From Treponema primitia ZAS-2 (GTDB lineage: Bacteria > Spirochaetota > Spirochaetia > Treponematales > Breznakiellaceae), in assembly GCF_000214375.1 (NCBI RefSeq), contig NC_015578.1, forward strand, positions 2,480,001 to 2,544,000: DNA of 64,000 bases. The letters are read 5' to 3'. Both the position numbers and the translations under genes were made by a program. Position 1 is the first letter of the stretch; each line of letters opens with the position of its first letter. The notes beneath the pieces were generated by a model that saw nothing but the letters and a program-made list of their open reading frames with translations, was not told where the DNA came from and searched no databases. Below, piece after piece: positions 28,416 to 36,178 of the stretch.

Positions 28416-28442
28416 AAAAAAAAGGGCCGTTCGGAACGGCCC
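28416..28442 (-). terminator. Intrinsic terminator in the rimP-nusA leader (putative attenuator)
   Basis: GGGCCGTTC and GAACGGCCC form a strong stem. On the minus strand eight T residues follow at 28423-28416. The hairpin is also flanked by T residues on the + strand. It lies about 32 bases before rimP and downstream of the promoter at 28474-28502, so it would cut the operon transcript before its first gene unless antitermination occurs. Confidence 0.85.
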
Positions 28443-28473
28443 TTTTTAGATGAATTTTCCGAATGTCCTAGTT

Positions 28474-28502
28474 ACTGTATCTTTTGTGGACAATATTGTC
28501 AA
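28474..28502 (-). promoter_or_regulatory. Promoter of the rimP-nusA-infB operon with palindromic -35 region
   Basis: TTGACA (28502-28497), 17-base spacer, TACAGT (28479-28474). The -35 box overlaps a perfect 12-base palindrome, GACAATATTGTC (28489-28500), which could be an operator. Confidence 0.6.
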
Positions 28503-28614
28503 CTGGGCAAGGCATAAAAATCCGCAAAATCACGGAAAATATGCTAAAAAGCGGGCTTTTTGGGAGAATCGGGCGGAGGCGGAGGCAGAGGACAGGGAGG
28601 AAGAAACGTATCCC

Positions 28615-29591
28615 CTACCCTATACTTACCACCTCTTCCAGGGAAAGCCCCATAGCCGCGGCAATTTGTTCATCCGGAAGCCCCAGGGCTTTAAAATTTC
28701 GTATCGACTGGCGCATCACTTCCCGGTTGCGTTTTTCCGATTCCCGGTTGCGTTTTTCCGATTCCCGGTTACGCTTTTCTGCTTCCTCGGCACGCTGTTC
28801 CGCTTCCTCGGCATGAATTCTCAGTTCCTCAAGATACTTATGCTCCCTGAGCATTTCGTCAAAATCTATCATGAATTTTACCTCCTCATATTCTTCATAA
28901 CCCTTGTACAACTCGGTAAACAAACGGCCCATAAGCTTTCCGGCCTCGGCCGCATCTCCCGGCACAATATCTCCCGCTTGCTGCGCCCGGTCTATGGCCT
29001 CCACTATCTCAGCGTGTAACGCGGGCAATTCCCGGAACAGTTCTTTCCGCCGCTCCAGCGTACGGGCCGTAGCTATCTGTTTCCGCAGCTTCAGGGCGTG
29101 CATGGGCAGCAGGATGACCATGTGCAGTACTGTACATGAGCATCCCGGTCCGGAAACTTGAATACCGATACCTCAAAATCATAATACGCCTCTTTTGTAA
29201 ATTGCAAGCGAATTTTTATCAGGTCCGGGGTTCGACGGCTGGTCTCCCAGTAGATTACCCGGACCTGAGGAAAGGTCAGGGTGAGCAGAGTCTCCCTGGC
29301 GGAATATTCCGCCCCTTCCAGGGCATACCGGAAGATCCGGGTAGCAATGTGCATGTCGTCGCCTATCTGTGTTTCGATAAGGTAGCTGTCCTTACCGATA
29401 GTGACGATCAGGTCCGAGACGGTTTTGCTTAATCCGGCGCCGACCTTTTCGGTTTCCAGGTAACTCACCGGGCTGTCCAGGGGGTGGTTGGTTCCGAAAA
29501 GACCGTTGATTACATTGATAACCGCCCTATTTGAGAGATGCATAAGAAACTTGAACGATCGATCAAAGATATCGTGTGTGGTTCTATCCAT
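28615..29591 (-). pseudogene. Rpn/YhgA-like PD-(D/E)XK nuclease, frameshifted
   Basis: Two adjacent frames make up one family member. The 5' part (ATG at 29591, GGAGG 6-7 bases upstream) encodes the nuclease domain: DIFDRSFKFLMHLSNRAVI and DSYLIETQIGDDMHIATRIFRYA. The 3' part (28615-29121) continues with TVLHMVILLPMHALKLRKQI, a helical region and a charged coiled coil. The frame has to shift by -1 (or +2) near 29125-29135 to join them. Whether this is a mutation, a sequencing error or recoding is open. Such genes occur in many variable copies in some bacteria. The tail holds a 21-bp tandem repeat coding SEKRNRE. Confidence 0.8.
28720..28782. repeat. 21-bp tandem repeat, three copies
   Basis: Units at 28720-28740, 28741-28761 and 28762-28782; the first two are identical, the third differs at several bases. 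They encode SEKRNRE heptads of the coiled-coil tail of the Rpn-family protein. Confidence 0.9.
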
Positions 29592-29736
29592 CGATAGCCT
29601 CCTTAACACAGGGTTTAGGGGTAAATACGAGGGATTTGCTTTAATGGGACGGGAAAAAATATGAAAGAAGGAAGAGAAAGCGCAAAAACCGGGGGGTAGC
29701 GGAAGACCACAGGTCTGGAGCGTAGGGGGGCCGGAC

Positions 29737-29775
29737 AAAAAAACGCCGTTTCTGGAAAATAGGCCTGGAAACAGC
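29737..29775 (-). terminator. Intrinsic terminator after the GH57-like gene
   Basis: GCTGTTTC and GAAACGGC pair over 8 bp with one G-U and a 15-base loop, followed on the minus strand by G and seven T residues (29743-29737). It begins 10 bases after the stop codon. Confidence 0.65.
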
Positions 29776-29784
29776 CCCCCCCTC

Positions 29785-31677
29785 CTAATGAGAAATTGTA
29801 AGTTTAAACTCGGTCTCCCAGCGCTCCTCGCTTTTCAGGCTCAGGGCCAGGGCGGGCATGAGGCAGGTGGATTGGTACTGGTCTGTCACGGTATCACGGA
29901 TTTTTAACTTCGTGCGGATGGGTAAAATCCAGGCGTTAAAATCCCGGTCTGCGGTAAGGCCCAGGGTAAGTTCATTTTTGATGTCACGGAATTCAATGCC
30001 CCGGACATTGCTAATCTCTGCGCCCCCTCGTATAGCCGGCTCCGGGTCCTGGGCATGGGAGCGGTATACCTTGAGAAGTTCCTCCCCGTCTCCGGAAAAA
30101 GACAGATCAAGCTGGGGTATGAACTTAAAGGACGACTGAGCTTCACCCCGGTTGATTAGAGCGTAGCGTACCATTAGGGTATCCTGTTTCAGCACATAAC
30201 TCTTTTCAATTTCAATCCAGGAAAGATACGGGGTGGTCCCGGCTTGTTTGTTGACCGGGAGGCGGAAGGCGGCTTTTCCGTGGGATCGATCCATCTCCAC
30301 AAGCTCGTAGCTGTCCTTACCGCAGAACCGGGAAGCGGCAAAACGTCCCTCCAGGGCATCCTTGAAGGAAAAGTCCGGGGGTACCAGGCGGTCCACAAAG
30401 GCAGTCCTCCGGTAACCGTCCTCAATTCCTGGTTCCATCTGGAGTGTATCAAGGCGGCGGGAAAAGGTGTCCAGGTAATTCCAGGTTTTGGGAAGGTAAT
30501 CAAGTTCAAAAATGCTGGCCCCGGAGCTTTTTACATAGCAGTTAATGTTTCTGTCCTGGAAGAGATATTCAGGCCGGCCGTCAAGATCAAAATCAAAGGC
30601 CAGCAGGGAAGGGACAAACTTTCCCCCGGTCCGGCATATCTTTTCTGCGGCCAAGATGGACTTGTAAGCAGCTTTTCTGAAGGAGGAACGGCGAATGCCG
30701 CCGTGGGTATCGGCATCACAGAACAGGGAATAGCCCTGGGCTTTCCAAAGTTCTTCCCGGGCGCTCTGCTTCCGGGATTTATCCCCCCGCAGTTGATTGA
30801 TCTGAGAATGGGTGAATATCATCTTCACGTAAATCCCATTGGCTTCGGGGAAGGCGATTAAAAACTTCCTTTCCTGATCCCCTGGGAAATAGGCCTTTTT
30901 AAGCTTTCCCTGGGTTTTATATACCTTTCCCGGGGTGGTGAATTCCAGGTTTTTTGAAGCCTCAGCCAGGGCTTCAAAAAACCGCCCGTAGGTAGTTTCA
31001 GGGGTTTCCCCGGGATCCTCAGGGTGCAGCTGATTCGGAAAAACCGTAACCAGGGCGCCGGGGCTCAGATTCCGGATCAGGCGCTCCAGGACTGCCTTGG
31101 GGTTCTCCCGGGTAAATTCCCAGCTCAAGGCGGCGGCCAGGGGGAACACGGTGCTGATCTTCCCCTGGTTTTCACTAATAACTGGGGCGCTTAGGCCTGC
31201 TTGGTCCGGGCTTTCAGGTACGCCGAAATGATCCTCGTCTAAAAAAGTATAGCCCATGCCACAGGTATTCAGGACCCCCACCAGCTGTTGTTCCCAGGCA
31301 GCTCCGGGGATCCAGCAGCCCTGGGGCCGTTTACCGAATTTTTTACGGAGGTAGGCGGTTAGCATTTCTATCTGCCCTATCTTATCTGATTGGGGCAGTA
31401 GGGGCATCATGGGTTCATAGAATCCCCCGCCCAGAATTTCCACCTGTTTCCGGGAAATCATATCCCCCAGGAGCATGGTTAATTCAGGATGGGAATTTTC
31501 AAGCCAGGTGAGCAGGGACCCCGAATAGTGCAGCGCCGCAGGGATCTTAGGGTATTGATTAAGGGTCTGAATGAACGGCTTCAACCGGGTGGCGTACAGG
31601 TATTCTCCCTCATCATCGCCTGAGCCAATGGGAATATGATTATGCGAACCTAAAATAAAACCCGGTTTCTCGTTCAT
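29785..31677 (-). CDS. GH57 glucanotransferase-like protein, probably catalytically inactive
   Basis: 630 residues. N-terminal GSHNHIPIGS is the HNHxP motif of glycoside hydrolase family 57. Further family landmarks are EILGGGFYEPMMPLLP and QGCWIPGAAWEQQLV, then GMGYTFLDEDHFGVPE. The C-terminal half (from about 380) resembles the beta-sandwich domain of GH57 4-alpha-glucanotransferases. In the active family the third landmark, as I recall it, reads TERVWxPEL with a catalytic Glu; here GAAW replaces it. The DDGEKFG region carrying the acid/base Asp also looks missing (VTVFPNQLHP). It may be a regulatory or glucan-binding pseudoenzyme. ATG at 31677; the Shine-Dalgarno is weak and distant. Confidence 0.75.
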   Translation of the reverse strand: MNEKPGFILGSHNHIPIGSGDDEGEYLYATRLKPFIQTLNQYPKIPAALHYSGSLLTWLENSHPELTMLLGDMISRKQVEILGGGFYEPMMPLLPQSDKIGQIEMLTAYLRKKFGKRPQGCWIPGAAWEQQLVGVLNTCGMGYTFLDEDHFGVPESPDQAGLSAPVISENQGKISTVFPLAAALSWEFTRENPKAVLERLIRNLSPGALVTVFPNQLHPEDPGETPETTYGRFFEALAEASKNLEFTTPGKVYKTQGKLKKAYFPGDQERKFLIAFPEANGIYVKMIFTHSQINQLRGDKSRKQSAREELWKAQGYSLFCDADTHGGIRRSSFRKAAYKSILAAEKICRTGGKFVPSLLAFDFDLDGRPEYLFQDRNINCYVKSSGASIFELDYLPKTWNYLDTFSRRLDTLQMEPGIEDGYRRTAFVDRLVPPDFSFKDALEGRFAASRFCGKDSYELVEMDRSHGKAAFRLPVNKQAGTTPYLSWIEIEKSYVLKQDTLMVRYALINRGEAQSSFKFIPQLDLSFSGDGEELLKVYRSHAQDPEPAIRGGAEISNVRGIEFRDIKNELTLGLTADRDFNAWILPIRTKLKIRDTVTDQYQSTCLMPALALSLKSEERWETEFKLTISH

Positions 31678-31791
31678 TTTTTTATTATTTTCCTATTGCA
31701 GCCTATTCTATACTATTTTCTCTTACCTGAGAAGCGACGCCCAAGGAAAATTGAAAAAAATCCACCCTGGGGCAGTAGCCCGCCTAAACCC

Positions 31792-32421
31792 CTAGAAAAC
31801 CCCCAAAACCCGGAGGAAAATAGCCGAAATAGAGGAAAAGATCAGGGAAAGGAGCCCCATGGATATGAGGATCAGGGGAGAACCCCGCAGGACCCGGGGA
31901 ACCGCTTCCAGGGAAGACCGTTTCCGTATCTCCCGGAGGATCAGCACCGACACCAGGCAGCCCAGGGTAAAGCCCAGGTCCAGTACCACCGCCTCCACGA
32001 AGCTTAGGGCCAAACGCAGGGTAAGCAGCAACGCCCCCAGGGCCAAGCCGTTACCCGAGGAAAGGGAGCTGAAAAATTTCAGATCCGGAAAACCGCCGGC
32101 TCCCCCGGATTTTTTCTGTTTCCAGCGCCTTCCCCCGGGGGAAAAGAGATAATCAAAAAGCAGTTCAAGCCCTGTTAAGGCCGCTGCGACTGCGGGGAAA
32201 AGCAGAAAGGACTCGAGAAACCCGAAGGCAGGAGCGCTCAGGATAAACGTAAAAAAAAGCCACAGGATTAGTACGGTTAAAAAAAGGATGATCCATTGCC
32301 GGGGGGAAAAAGTTTTCCCGTCATTGCGATCCGCAATAATGTCGGAAAGCCCAAGCCCTGTCTGGAGCATCAAGTTCAGGGAAAGGCCGGAAAAAATTGC
32401 CAGGGCGCCCAGGGCGATCAT
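31792..32421 (-). CDS. RnfA-like membrane protein lacking conserved cysteines
   Basis: 209 residues, about six membrane helices. Order in the cluster (C, D, G, E, A) and the sequence VVLDLGFTLGCLVSVLILREIRKR support an RnfA assignment; true RnfA has a similar GFtlal...iRE stretch. RnfA normally has a cysteine in an LGLCPFxGV motif that binds a membrane [2Fe-2S] cluster. Here the equivalent reads LNLMLQTGLGLSDII with no Cys. Only one Cys exists in the protein, near residue 160. The start overlaps the rnfE-like stop by four bases. Confidence 0.65.
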   Translation of the reverse strand: MIALGALAIFSGLSLNLMLQTGLGLSDIIADRNDGKTFSPRQWIILFLTVLILWLFFTFILSAPAFGFLESFLLFPAVAAALTGLELLFDYLFSPGGRRWKQKKSGGAGGFPDLKFFSSLSSGNGLALGALLLTLRLALSFVEAVVLDLGFTLGCLVSVLILREIRKRSSLEAVPRVLRGSPLILISMGLLSLIFSSISAIFLRVLGVF

Positions 32422-33044
32422 TGATCATCCTCCCACTGTTTCTTGAAACGCCTGAAGAGGGCAAGGCCGTAACCCAGGAGCAGGAGCCCCCCGGAGGAAC
32501 CGACGATTATCGAAATAGGGAAGTACAGATCATCCCCCAGGCGGAATAGTTCTACTATGCCTTGGGATCCTCCGGGAAGAGAAAGGGAACCGAAACCCAG
32601 GGGTTCCCTGATCAAGGCCATGGCGATGAACAACCCCCCCAGGACCAGGGCTTCTATCAGGGACTTGGTGATAGCTTCTTCGGGTTCAATGTCCGCTATA
32701 CGCCGGCATACCCCTGACCCGATGAAGGACAGGGGAACCAGGATGATTATAAAAAGTGTTTCCATTGCCAAATAGGGGCTGATAAAATAAAAAAGCATGA
32801 GGTATATGCTGCTCAAAAAACTGGACAGAAACACCCAGACTATATCCCGCCCCTTTAAAGGCAGTATGGGTTTCGCGAAGGCCGCTACAAGCGCGGCGAT
32901 CCCATACACCCAGATCAGGGCCCCTGCGGCGGTGATGGCAAAAGCCAGCCGCGCCGAGGCTATGATCATCAAGGCGGCGCTGGCAAGGGTGGAAAGAGGG
33001 GCGTTACTCCCCCAAAAGGGATGGGATTCCCGTTTAGCGCTCAT
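32418..33044 (-). CDS. RnfE-like membrane protein lacking conserved cysteines
   Basis: 208 residues from the ATG at 33044, with a run of G about 6 bases upstream; a longer frame opens at 33158. About six helices. It aligns by position with RnfE: PLSTLASAALMIIASARLAF at the N-terminus and ALIREPLGFGSL in the C-terminal half (RnfE has REllGfGtl there). The LGLCP and VNCAxLGRAEAF cysteine motifs of RnfE are replaced (ASAALMI; LVPLSFIGSGVCRRIADIEP). One Cys remains one turn away. Its start overlaps the rnfG-like gene by 11 bases. Confidence 0.68.
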   Translation of the reverse strand: MSAKRESHPFWGSNAPLSTLASAALMIIASARLAFAITAAGALIWVYGIAALVAAFAKPILPLKGRDIVWVFLSSFLSSIYLMLFYFISPYLAMETLFIIILVPLSFIGSGVCRRIADIEPEEAITKSLIEALVLGGLFIAMALIREPLGFGSLSLPGGSQGIVELFRLGDDLYFPISIIVGSSGGLLLLGYGLALFRRFKKQWEDDQ

Positions 33045-33534
33045 TTTCATCCCCCCGGCTGTTTCGTATGATGGCCTCACCAGCCTCAATACGCCGTATA
33101 TGGGTTTGCAGCTCCCCCGGGGGCAGCCGTTCCAGCAAACGGGCCGAATGGGCGCCAAGGGGAATTGGGGGGCCCAGTTCCCCTTGGGGGGAAATCAACA
33201 CCACAAAGGGGGCCAGGATGCCCCCGGACATAAACGAAAAAACTGCCGCACTGCCCTTGCCATCCTCCAGGGTATACCAGCTGCCAATTTGGGAAAGTTT
33301 CCCCGCCTTCCACCGCTTAAGCTTTCCTCCAAAGGCAAGGGGGCCTTCCAGTTCCCGGGATTCTCCGGCAGCCAAAATAGAACGGTTAATATTTCTGATA
33401 ACGAACCTGGTCCGTACCGGTTGGGTGAGGAACCAGGTCAAGCCGCCTATGAGAAACAATCCGGCTAGCCAGCCCAGGAAGATACCCGCCTCTTTCAACT
33501 TGCCCGTGATTTCCGGAGATCCAAAAAGCGTCAT
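33034..33534 (-). CDS. Short RnfG-like membrane-anchored protein without flavin site
   Basis: 166 residues. One N-terminal helix (AGIFLGWLAGLFLIGGLTWFL) and a periplasmic domain, the topology of RnfG. It occupies the RnfG slot between D and E. The C-terminal SGATxSS motif that covalently carries FMN in RnfG is absent, and the protein ends before where it would lie. Sequence similarity alone would not identify it; the call rests on position and topology. Its ATG overlaps the rnfD-like stop by four bases. Confidence 0.55.
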   Translation of the reverse strand: MTLFGSPEITGKLKEAGIFLGWLAGLFLIGGLTWFLTQPVRTRFVIRNINRSILAAGESRELEGPLAFGGKLKRWKAGKLSQIGSWYTLEDGKGSAAVFSFMSGGILAPFVVLISPQGELGPPIPLGAHSARLLERLPPGELQTHIRRIEAGEAIIRNSRGDENER

Positions 33535-34682
33535 AGCCGGTCCTCCCCTGGGGGAATTTCACCGGAACTTCTCCTGCTGAAACCAAGGTCGGAAGTACCA
33601 TCATGAAGGTAGAGCCTCCGGGTCTCAAAGTACCGTAATAGGGGAATAAGGGCATTGATCAGGAGAGTTGCGAAAAAGGCGCCGTAGGGTTCAACCCCCC
33701 GGTAACGGAACACAAAACTGAAAAAACCCGCCAGCACCGAGGCCGCCAGAACGCCGATATGGGACTTTGGCCCCGTGGAGGGATCCGCTGCCAGCAGAAA
33801 TGCTGCGACCAAGGTTCCCCCGGTGAAAAAACCGAAAAGTATATCCCCGTTACCCCGGAGATCCCCAAAGGGCAGGCCGCCAAAAAGCCGGATGAGCAAA
33901 CCAAATATTCCCAGAAAGGAAAGGGGAACCCAGGCATGGCTTACCTGGCTGGCGCTAATAATAATCGTCCCAAGGAGGAGGGCCAGCACCCCCCGGTCGG
34001 CGATAATGCCCGGACCGGAATACACCAGTAGATCGATATACCCCCCGGGAAGCTCCGCCCCAGTGATCGAAAAAATAGTTTTATTAAGGAAGGGCGTAAG
34101 AATACTATCCAGTGTACCGGGAGCGAAAATCTCTGCTCCTGCATTAATAATTTCCAGAGGCGAACCATGGGCGGCGCCTGCATTCAGACTGTTCGTAAGA
34201 ACACCCAGGGAGGAACCTTCCAATGCGGCATTGAACGCCCCGGGCCAGCCGAAACGGACAAAGAGCCAACCCCCCAGGGCGGGATTAACCCAATTGGTCC
34301 CCAGCCCGCCAAAACTGTGCTTAACCACCAGCATGGCGAAGAGGGCGCCCAGGAAGGCAAGGAAGGGGTGTATATGATTGGGCAAGAGCAGCGTCAAGAT
34401 CAGTGCTGAAGCCACGGCGCTGCCATCCTGAAAAACGGCCCCGGGAATTGTCCGGCCTGAAACATGGCTTATCAGCAGTTCTGCCATCAGAGCGCCGAGT
34501 ACCGCAAAAAGGGCAATGAACATCGAAGAAAACCCATCGGTCAGGGATGATTGCAAGATGGTGAACCCCGCACAAATACTAACCAGCCACATCCGGGCGG
34601 AGGTGGAACGGGCCAGGTTTATCTGGGGTTTCTGAAAAGGCTGGGGGAATAAACTCCGGAACCAGGGCGTGATTTTAGACAT
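33531..34682 (-). CDS. RnfD-like membrane protein
   Basis: 383 residues from the ATG at 34682, overlapping the rnfC-like TGA by one base; the frame continues upstream into rnfC. About nine helices. The RnfD/NqrB signature is strong: QDGSAVASALILTLLLP and KHSFGGLGTNWVNPALGGW. In RnfD an SGAT motif after the NPA region carries covalent FMN on Thr. Here the region reads ALEGSSLGVLTNS, with no SGAT, although a Ser could in principle replace the Thr. A second conserved patch is LAADPSTGPKSHIGVL. It would form part of the ion-translocating core. Confidence 0.82.
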   Translation of the reverse strand: MSKITPWFRSLFPQPFQKPQINLARSTSARMWLVSICAGFTILQSSLTDGFSSMFIALFAVLGALMAELLISHVSGRTIPGAVFQDGSAVASALILTLLLPNHIHPFLAFLGALFAMLVVKHSFGGLGTNWVNPALGGWLFVRFGWPGAFNAALEGSSLGVLTNSLNAGAAHGSPLEIINAGAEIFAPGTLDSILTPFLNKTIFSITGAELPGGYIDLLVYSGPGIIADRGVLALLLGTIIISASQVSHAWVPLSFLGIFGLLIRLFGGLPFGDLRGNGDILFGFFTGGTLVAAFLLAADPSTGPKSHIGVLAASVLAGFFSFVFRYRGVEPYGAFFATLLINALIPLLRYFETRRLYLHDGTSDLGFSRRSSGEIPPGEDRL

Positions 34683-36178
34683 CAGTGGCCCCTCCGGGAG
34701 CTGTTTTCCGTTACTTGCAACGTAGTCTCCCGCGCTACTTGCAACGTAGTTTCCCGCGCTACTTGCAACGAAGTTTCCCGCGCAAATTGCAACGAAGTTT
34801 CCCGCGCAGCATTGGTGATCACCGTACTCAGGGGCAGCCGTGAAGGGCAAACCAGTTCACAACAGCCGCAGCCGTGACATTTACCCGCCGACGACTCCAG
34901 TAGTTTTACCGGATCAGAAGAAGGAAAACGGACAGATATTTCATCCTGATCATCTTTCATCTCCAGGGAAACCCCGACGGCCTTAAAAAGTTCCTCCGGG
35001 TCCAAGCCCACAGGGCACACGGCCCGGCATTCCCCGCAGCTGATACAGCTCCCTGAGCGGCTTCCCCCTGTCTGGCCTTCCAGCAGGGCAAATATGGCGT
35101 AGCTGGTTTTGATAACCGGCTCATCCAGGTCCGTCACGGTGCGGCCCAACAGGGGGGAGCCTGAGGCTATCCGTTTCGGTTTGTCAATAAAGCCGCCGCA
35201 TTCGTCAAAGAGTTCCCCCATACGGGTGCCGATTCGTACCTTCATCACCTGGGGATGGACCACTGCGGATCCGCCTACTGCAATATACCGGTCCAGAATG
35301 GGTTTTTTCAGTTTGACCGCATCGTAAATCGCCGCCAGGGTAGCCGGCCCCAGGGGCAGGATGGAACCCAGTTCAAAATTTTCTTTCTTGGCATACATGC
35401 GGAGAACCATTTCTAGTTCCCGCCGGTTTCGTTGGGGATACCGGGAACCCACCAGGGCAACCGATGCGGGGATATCATAGGAAGCCGCTTCCGCAAGGAA
35501 CAATTCCCCCAGTTCCCGTTCCTTCCGGGAAATCGCATAAATGATGCGATCCGCCTTTCCCGCCTTGCCCGCAATGACGCTGCCCTCCACCACTACCTTG
35601 AGCCGTTCCTTGCAGAGCACATAATCTGCCGCAAGCCAAGGATCATCAAATACGCAGTTGACCACCAGGGCATGGGGCTCCTCCAGGGCGCAAAAAACTG
35701 ACAGGAGTTCCGACACCGAAAGGCCGGACCCTTCCATCTCCACCACCCCATATTCTGCAATAAGCCCCTGGAGTTCCCGGGGGGACAGGCCTTCCCAGGG
35801 ATACTCCTCCTCCCGGCGGCCCAGTTTATCAAAGGCCCCTTCCAGGCGTATTACCAGGGCGTCATTGGGGTACCCTTCGAGCATATCCCAGGAAACGGTA
35901 CGCACCACCCTACCCGGCACGGTGGCGTGGACATTTGCCAAACCCGCTCCCCCCTGGCCGATAAGCATCCCCTCTTTAACCAAATCCCCGCTTTTCACCA
36001 CCGGTACAGCCCGGCCTCCGGAAGAAACTACACCGGAAGTTCCGGTTTGCTGAACCAGGGGTATGATGGACAGGGCCGGCAGAAAGGCGGTTACACTGGC
36101 ATCCCGGGAAGGGGCAAAGGGATCCTCATAATGAATCCCCCCCCGGGGGAATGAATAGACTCGTTGTTTTCCTATCAT
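34682..36178 (-). CDS. RnfC-like iron-sulfur protein with altered flavin/NADH site
   Basis: 498 residues. The N-terminal barrel-sandwich is RnfC-like (VVKSGDLVKEGMLIGQGG; VHATVPGRVVRTV). Two 4Fe-4S sites are intact: CISCGECRAVCPVG near residue 375 and CHGCGCCELVCPS near residue 440. The RnfC flavin/NADH signature (GGAGFPTHVK and ECEPYLTAD) is replaced by EMEGSGLSVSELL and VFDDPWLAADY. The protein could thus pass electrons without reacting with NADH. The last 35 residues are a four-fold repeat (ARETSLQF, ARETSLQV, ARETTLQV twice) coded by the dispersed 24-bp repeat. The start overlaps the upstream gene by four bases. Confidence 0.82.
   Translation of the reverse strand: MIGKQRVYSFPRGGIHYEDPFAPSRDASVTAFLPALSIIPLVQQTGTSGVVSSGGRAVPVVKSGDLVKEGMLIGQGGAGLANVHATVPGRVVRTVSWDMLEGYPNDALVIRLEGAFDKLGRREEEYPWEGLSPRELQGLIAEYGVVEMEGSGLSVSELLSVFCALEEPHALVVNCVFDDPWLAADYVLCKERLKVVVEGSVIAGKAGKADRIIYAISRKERELGELFLAEAASYDIPASVALVGSRYPQRNRRELEMVLRMYAKKENFELGSILPLGPATLAAIYDAVKLKKPILDRYIAVGGSAVVHPQVMKVRIGTRMGELFDECGGFIDKPKRIASGSPLLGRTVTDLDEPVIKTSYAIFALLEGQTGGSRSGSCISCGECRAVCPVGLDPEELFKAVGVSLEMKDDQDEISVRFPSSDPVKLLESSAGKCHGCGCCELVCPSRLPLSTVITNAARETSLQFARETSLQVARETTLQVARETTLQVTENSSRRGH
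34713..34808. repeat. 24-bp dispersed repeat, four tandem copies at the 3' end of the rnfC-like gene
   Basis: Units at 34713-34736, 34737-34760, 34761-34784 and 34785-34808 differ by only a few bases. Read on the minus strand each starts GCGCGGGA and contains CGTTGCAA, encoding AREtsLQv octapeptides. Confidence 0.92.

Noticed and set aside
28503-28614. Additional small gene in the gap beside the rimP promoter
   Set aside because: No start with a ribosome binding site and no protein-like frame; only a GGCGGAGGCGGA purine-rich run is seen.
28450-29019. Plus-strand open frame opposite the Rpn-family gene
   Set aside because: The tandem FRFPVAF-type repeats in it are the complement of the coiled-coil repeat; the minus-strand frames match a known family.
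31678-31791. Terminator and promoter in the gap between the rnfA-like and GH57-like genes
   Set aside because: A T-run at about 31754-31760 and a TATAGAAT-like string are present, but the stem is only 4 bp and no -35 fits.
34713-34808. Tandem 24-bp repeats as a CRISPR array
   Set aside because: Units are directly adjacent without spacers and lie within a coding frame; no cas genes are present.
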